This document shows positions 3,971-7,447 of a stretch of DNA of 7,447 nt, piece by piece. Source of the stretch: Actinomyces sp. (GTDB lineage Bacteria; Actinomycetota; Acidimicrobiia; Acidimicrobiales; Aldehydirespiratoraceae); contig RFFY01000465.1 in the NCBI GenBank assembly GCA_003697065.1, forward strand, positions 1-7,447. The letters run 5' to 3'. How positions within the stretch are numbered: the first letter of the stretch is position 1; every line of letters begins with the position of its first letter. Below the pieces are notes generated by a model that had not been told where the DNA came from, did no database searches, and worked only from the letters and a program-made list of their open reading frames with translations. A program made the position numbers and the translations under genes.

Positions 3971-5560
3971 ATGAATTCGTGGGATCGACGCCTGGCCGCC
4001 AGCCGCAACCGTGAGCTCCTCGACCCCGCCGCCCGCCGCCGGCGTCTCCGTCAGCTCGGCCTGCCCGACGGACTGCACCCCGACGACGAAGCCGCCGTGA
4101 CCGCCCTGTTGCGCCTCGCCGAGCGGCGCGAGGAGGGTTTCGCCGTCACCGTACTGGGACGGGTGGTCGACGATCCCGCCGCCGCCAACCCCCTGGCGGC
4201 GACCAGCGGCACCGACCGTCTGGTGCGCATCGGCATCGTCGGTCACGCCGGGGCCGCCCGGGTGCTCGTCCACGACGACGCCGACGACGCCCGCGACCCC
4301 GTGTCGGGCCTTCCGGGTCGACGCTGGGCGATCGCCCGCATCGCCGAGGCCCTCGCCGAGGCCCACGACACCAGCGTCGGCGTGTACCTCGTCGACGTCG
4401 ACCGCTTCAAGGCCGTCAACGACCGCCTCGGTCACGCCACCGGCGACCGGGTCCTGCGCCGCCTGGCCCGCCTCCTGGGGGACCGGATCCGGTCCCAGGA
4501 CCACCTCGCCCACCTCGGCGGCGACGACTACGTCGTGGTCAGCCCCGACGTGGAGGGTCCCGCCGAGGCCCTCACCGTGGCCGAGCGCCTCCGCAGCGCC
4601 CCCGAGGGGCTCGACCGGGCCGACCCCCTCGCCGCCCTCACCCTGTCGGTGGGCGTGGCTCTCGCCACCCACGCCGAGGCCGCCCCCGACGAGCTGCTGG
4701 GGCGGGCCGAGACCGCCGTCCACCAGGCCAAGAGTCTGGGCCGCGACCGCGTCGCCCTGTACGACCGCACCCTCGAGGCGGCCGCCGCCCGCAGCCTCGA
4801 CGTCGACTCGCGCCTGCGCCGGGCCCTCGAGGACGACGCCATCGAGGTCCGCTACCAACCGATCGTCGAGCTGGCGAGCGGGCGCGTCGCCGCCGTCGAG
4901 GCGCTCCTGAGGGTGGCCGGCGACGACGGCCACCCCCTCGACCCACGCGAGACCGTCGCCGCCGCCGAGGACGGCGGACTCATCCGGCGGATCGAGGAGT
5001 CGGTGCTCGAGCGGGCAGCCCGCACCATCCGCGCCCTGCCCGACGTCGACGAGCCCGTCGTGTTGTCGATGAACGTGAGCGAGCGCCGTCTGGCCGACAG
5101 CCGCTTCCCCCTCGTGCTCGCCCGCCTCCTGCATCTCGCCGACCTCCCCGCCGAACAGGTGCGGCTCGAGATCGGGTCCACCATGATCGAGCACCTGCCC
5201 TCCCTGCCCCGCCTCGTGGCCCAGCTCCGGACCCTGGGGGTGGGGCTGGCCCTCGACGGCGTCGAGTCCCTCCCCGACGGCGAGCTCGTCGGAGGCGAGG
5301 GGATCGACCAGGTGAAGCTCTCGCGCCGCCTCGTCCAGGGGGTCCACGACGACCGGGTACGGCGCCACCTCGAGCTGCTCGTCGGCGACCTCCACGCCCG
5401 TGGCGTCGAGCTCGTCGCCGTCGGCGTCGAGACCGACGAGGATCTCGCCGCCATCCGCGAACTCGGGGTGCGCTACGGCCAGGGTTACCTGTGGGCGCCG
5501 CCCGAGACGGGGCGCCGACTCGCCGAACGTCTCGTGGCGAACGCCGCCGCTCCGCTCTGA
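3971..5560 (+). CDS. Soluble GGDEF-EAL protein with degenerate EAL domain
   Basis: This 529-residue protein starts at ATG 3971 behind a GGAGGTG; the open frame further upstream only overlaps mrp out of frame. No transmembrane segment is seen. Residues 1-107 are an Arg-rich helical start and a short beta-like segment (83-100) that I do not recognise. The GGDEF domain covers about 108-265: DPVSGLPGRR, DVDRFKAVND (D142, N150), GHATGD (D159), and GGDDY at 183-187 in place of GGDEF/GGEEF. RSQD at 174-177 lies five residues before it, matching the product-inhibition I-site of PleD. Diguanylate cyclase activity is plausible. The EAL domain covers about 285-525: EAL-LR (E310), MNVS (N368), LEI (E400), D429, K449 and Q504 remain. 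Three positions that are acidic in active phosphodiesterases are changed: S403, G430 and V484. The DDFG loop reads DGVE, and the aspartate of LKID reads S451. Phosphodiesterase activity is therefore unlikely. It may be a cyclase with a binding or regulatory EAL half. Confidence 0.93.
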   Translation: MNSWDRRLAASRNRELLDPAARRRRLRQLGLPDGLHPDDEAAVTALLRLAERREEGFAVTVLGRVVDDPAAANPLAATSGTDRLVRIGIVGHAGAARVLVHDDADDARDPVSGLPGRRWAIARIAEALAEAHDTSVGVYLVDVDRFKAVNDRLGHATGDRVLRRLARLLGDRIRSQDHLAHLGGDDYVVVSPDVEGPAEALTVAERLRSAPEGLDRADPLAALTLSVGVALATHAEAAPDELLGRAETAVHQAKSLGRDRVALYDRTLEAAAARSLDVDSRLRRALEDDAIEVRYQPIVELASGRVAAVEALLRVAGDDGHPLDPRETVAAAEDGGLIRRIEESVLERAARTIRALPDVDEPVVLSMNVSERRLADSRFPLVLARLLHLADLPAEQVRLEIGSTMIEHLPSLPRLVAQLRTLGVGLALDGVESLPDGELVGGEGIDQVKLSRRLVQGVHDDRVRRHLELLVGDLHARGVELVAVGVETDEDLAAIRELGVRYGQGYLWAPPETGRRLAERLVANAAAPL

Positions 5561-5584
5561 GTCCGGCTCCGGGAACCGGTCGTC

Positions 5585-6112
5585 TCAGGAGCCGGGGGGC
5601 AGGGCCCCGTCCCACCCGACCGGACCCCCCTCGTCGCCCGGTCCGTCCTCGACGACCTCCACGTCGACCACCTCGACGTCGACCCGACGGGCGTGTCCCG
5701 GCCCGTGCCGCTCCCACCGGTCACCGACGCCACCCGTCGACGACACGACGGTGATCCGGTGGCGCCAGCGCCGCACGAGGGCGAGACGCACCAGGGCCCG
5801 GGTCGGCGGGAGCAGGAGGGCCAGCCCGACGGCGTCGGTCACGAAACCCGGGGTGAGCATGAGGGCCCCGCCGATCACCACCAGGACCCCGTCGACGAGT
5901 TCGCGGCCCGGCATCCGCCCCGCCGCCAGCGCCTCGTTCACCCGGCGCAGGACCCCGAGACCCTGGCTTCGCAACAGGGAGGCCCCCACCACGCTGACGA
6001 GCACGAGCAGGGCGAGGGTCGGGAGGATCCCGAATCCCTGGGCCACCTGCACGATGACGTACAGCTCCACGATGGGCACGACGAGGAAGAGCACGGCCAG
6101 CAGGGCGAACAC
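5585..6112 (-). CDS. fxsA: FxsA-family membrane protein
   Basis: This 175-residue integral membrane protein is about 15-20 residues longer than typical E. coli FxsA. The frame is open further upstream, but GTG 6112 puts the conserved glutamate of the first helix at residue 16 (VPIVELYVIVQVAQGFG), as in E. coli FxsA, and a TACGCT hexamer lies 6 nt upstream. Hydrophobic segments fall at about 2-20, 29-47, 73-88 and 92-110. The family signature LTPGFVTDAVGLALLLPP is at 86-103. A basic segment (RRWRHR) follows, then a polar acidic tail from about 143 with a near-repeat, VDVEVVDVEVVED. E. coli FxsA, when overproduced, relieves F-plasmid exclusion of phage T7; its normal role is not known, and no role can be assigned here. 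The gene converges on the GGDEF-EAL gene with a 24-nt gap and diverges from selA. Confidence 0.92.
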   Translation of the reverse strand: MFALLAVLFLVVPIVELYVIVQVAQGFGILPTLALLVLVSVVGASLLRSQGLGVLRRVNEALAAGRMPGRELVDGVLVVIGGALMLTPGFVTDAVGLALLLPPTRALVRLALVRRWRHRITVVSSTGGVGDRWERHGPGHARRVDVEVVDVEVVEDGPGDEGGPVGWDGALPPGS

Positions 6113-6118
6113 GATCCC

Positions 6119-6124
6119 AGCGTA
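6119..6124 (-). promoter_or_regulatory. Putative -10 hexamer of fxsA
   Basis: TACGCT on the minus strand fits TAnnnT and ends 6 nt before the GTG at 6112. There is no Shine-Dalgarno, so a leaderless mRNA is likely. It helps choose this start over longer in-frame options. Confidence 0.45.
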
Positions 6125-6144
6125 GGGGTCGCTCCCCCGACCGG

Positions 6145-6164
6145 CGGGTCGGGTCGGGCGCCCG
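6145..6164. repeat. Tandem CGGG(T/C) units and palindrome in the fxsA-selA gap
   Basis: CGGGT, CGGGT and CGGGC run in tandem at 6145-6159. The last unit starts a perfect 10-bp palindrome, CGGGCGCCCG (6155-6164), around the expected -35 of selA. It could be a protein-binding site; chance is quite possible at this GC content. Confidence 0.3.
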
Positions 6165-6175
6165 CCCGTGCCAAC

Positions 6176-6181
6176 TAGCCT
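6176..6181 (+). promoter_or_regulatory. Putative -10 hexamer of selA
   Basis: TAGCCT ends 7 nt before the GTG at 6189. The hexamer and spacing are the same as for the [2Fe-2S] gene at the other end of the window. No Shine-Dalgarno sequence is present. Confidence 0.5.
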
Positions 6182-6188
6182 CACCGGG

Positions 6189-7447
6189 GTGAACGAGGGG
6201 GAGCGTCCACCCAGCGTCGACCGGCTGGCCCGCTCCCTCGCGTCCAGCGGCCTGCCCCACCCCCTGTGCGTGGAGGTGGCGCGGGAGGCGATCGCCGCCG
6301 GCGACGTGGCCGGGGCCCCGGCCCGGGCCCGGCTGCGTCGGCGTCGCCTCCTGACCCCCGTCGTCAACGCCACCGGTGTGCTGTTGCACACCAACCTGGG
6401 GCGGGCGCCGGTGGCCTTCACGTGCGACGCGACCTACACCAACCTGGAGTTCGATCTCGACGACGGTGAACGCGGCTCGCGCCAGGACCGGGTCGGCCCC
6501 CTCTTCGCCCGCCTCGTGGGCGCCGAGGCCGCCCTGGTCGTCAACAACTGCGCCGGGGCGGTGCTGTTGGCCCTCGCCGCCCTGGCCGAGGGCCGCGACG
6601 TGGTGGTGTCGCGCGGTGAGCTGGTCGAGATCGGGGGCGGCTTCCGGGTCCCGGAGGTCATGGAGCGGTCCGGGGCGCGCCTGGTCGAGGTCGGCACGAC
6701 CAACCGGACGCGGGTGGGCGACGTCCGGCGTGCCGTGACGGACCCCGCCCACGACGTGGCCGTGGTACTCACCGTGCACCGCTCGAACTACCGCATCGTC
6801 GGGTTCACCGAGTCGCCCCGGGTCGACGAACTGGCCGCCGTCGGACCGCCGGTCGTCGCCGACATCGGCTCGGGCCTGCTCGACAGCCGCTGCCCCTGGC
6901 TGGCGGGGGGACCGCCGGGCTGGCTGGCCGACGAACCCGCCGCCCGCCAGACCCTCGACGCCGGGGCCGCCCTCGTCACCTTCTCGGGCGACAAGCTCCT
7001 CGGCGGCCCCCAGGCCGGCATCATCGCCGGCCGGGCCGATCTGGTGGCCCGCTGCGCCCGCCACCCCCTCGCCCGCGCCCTGCGGCCGGGCTCTTTGGTG
7101 CTGGGGGCGCTCCAGCAGACGGCGCTGGCGTACCTGAACGGGGACGGCGACGCCATCCCCTTCTGGGTGATGGCGACCCGCACCACGGACGAACTGGCCG
7201 CCCGGGCCACGGCGATCCTCGATGCCGTCGCCGCAGGCGGCAGCCGTGTCCCGGGTCTGAGGGTGGGCGAGGTCGCCTCCACCCCCGGCGGCGGCACCCT
7301 GCCCGGCGTCGAGATCCCCTCGGTCGGCGTGCTCGTCGACGGCGACGCCCGGGCCCGTCTGCGGGAGCGGGACCGCCCGGTGGTGGCCCGCCTCGTCGAC
7401 GACGCCACCGTGCTCGACCTGCGGACCGTCGACCCGGCCGACGACGC
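6189..7447 (+). CDS. selA: L-seryl-tRNA(Sec) selenium transferase (selenocysteine synthase), partial
   Basis: GTG 6189 opens a frame that runs past the window end: 419 complete codons of an expected 440-460, so only the C-terminus is missing. SelA is a PLP enzyme that converts seryl-tRNA(Sec) to selenocysteyl-tRNA(Sec) with selenophosphate. Motifs in order: NATGVLLHTNLGRAP from N60, NNCAGAVLLAL at about 119, SRGELVEIGGGFRVPEVM at 141, GTTNRT at 169, HRSNYRIVGFT at 197, DIGSG at 225, and SGDKLLGGPQAG with K269 as the PLP-binding lysine. The stretch between GRAP and NLEFDL is about seven residues shorter than in E. coli, and the usual NNN(A/G)AAV reads NNCAGAV, which places C121 near the cofactor pocket. 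All main catalytic motifs are present, so it should be active. It implies that SelB, SelD, tRNA(Sec) and at least one selenoprotein exist elsewhere; selB often follows selA, but that part is outside the window. Confidence 0.95.
   Translation, partial: MNEGERPPSVDRLARSLASSGLPHPLCVEVAREAIAAGDVAGAPARARLRRRRLLTPVVNATGVLLHTNLGRAPVAFTCDATYTNLEFDLDDGERGSRQDRVGPLFARLVGAEAALVVNNCAGAVLLALAALAEGRDVVVSRGELVEIGGGFRVPEVMERSGARLVEVGTTNRTRVGDVRRAVTDPAHDVAVVLTVHRSNYRIVGFTESPRVDELAAVGPPVVADIGSGLLDSRCPWLAGGPPGWLADEPAARQTLDAGAALVTFSGDKLLGGPQAGIIAGRADLVARCARHPLARALRPGSLVLGALQQTALAYLNGDGDAIPFWVMATRTTDELAARATAILDAVAAGGSRVPGLRVGEVASTPGGGTLPGVEIPSVGVLVDGDARARLRERDRPVVARLVDDATVLDLRTVDPADD

Noticed and set aside
3848..5395. 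A 515-codon open frame on the minus strand covering the GGDEF-EAL gene
   Set aside because: Low-complexity composition with no motif. The opposite strand has unmistakable GGDEF and EAL motifs.
5561..5584. Possible terminator between the GGDEF-EAL gene and fxsA
   Set aside because: Only CCGG-N9-CCGG can pair, 4 bp, with no T tract. That is too weak to call in such GC-rich DNA.
6113..6421. Upstream extension of the fxsA frame
   Set aside because: It is antisense to the start of selA, and the alignment to E. coli FxsA places the start at GTG 6112.
5721..7064. A 447-codon minus-strand frame over fxsA and selA
   Set aside because: It runs antisense through clear SelA motifs and out of frame with FxsA. 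The composition is typical of a shadow frame.

Overview
The window is very GC-rich, gene-dense DNA. Codon use is dominated by GCC, CTC, GTC and GAC, and GTG starts are frequent. Most genes seem to be leaderless: a TAnnnT -10 hexamer sits 6-8 nt before the start codon and there is no Shine-Dalgarno sequence. This and the protein types point to a high-GC actinobacterium; an Acidimicrobiia-like lineage is my guess from memory, not something the sequence proves. No rRNA, tRNA, CRISPR array, insertion sequence or phage gene was seen.

Layout. (1) 1-519, minus, cut by the left edge: the [2Fe-2S] domain or subunit of a molybdenum hydroxylase (xanthine dehydrogenase / CO dehydrogenase small-subunit family). 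(2) 545-1438, plus, divergent from it across 25 nt: a Tat-type lipoprotein with a C-terminal thioredoxin-like domain. (3) 1497-1817 and 1912-2598, both minus: an IscA/ErpA-type A-type Fe-S carrier, and upstream of it a winged-helix regulator with a cysteine-rich C-terminal domain (SufR-like). (4) 2640-3821, plus, divergent from the regulator across 41 nt: an Mrp/ApbC P-loop ATPase with an N-terminal MIP18 (DUF59) domain. (5) 3971-5560, plus: a soluble GGDEF-EAL protein whose GGDEF half looks nearly intact and whose EAL half has lost several catalytic residues. (6) 5585-6112, minus: an FxsA-family membrane protein. (7) 6189-7447, plus, cut by the right edge: SelA, selenocysteine synthase, divergent from fxsA across 76 nt.

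The coherent theme is iron-sulfur biology. A putative Fe-S-sensing regulator sits between an A-type carrier, probably in its own operon, and a divergent Mrp/ApbC Fe-S carrier. A pseudo-palindrome lies exactly between the two -10 elements. An [2Fe-2S] enzyme lies nearby. SelA implies that the organism makes selenoproteins. The c-di-GMP protein and FxsA have no evident link to this theme.

I found no clear sign of a wholly new system. The most interesting points are the recurring leaderless divergent promoters, one pair of which has overlapping -10 hexamers; the SufR-like regulator and its candidate operator; and the GGDEF-EAL protein with a probably dead EAL domain and a preserved I-site. No gap between genes exceeds 150 nt.
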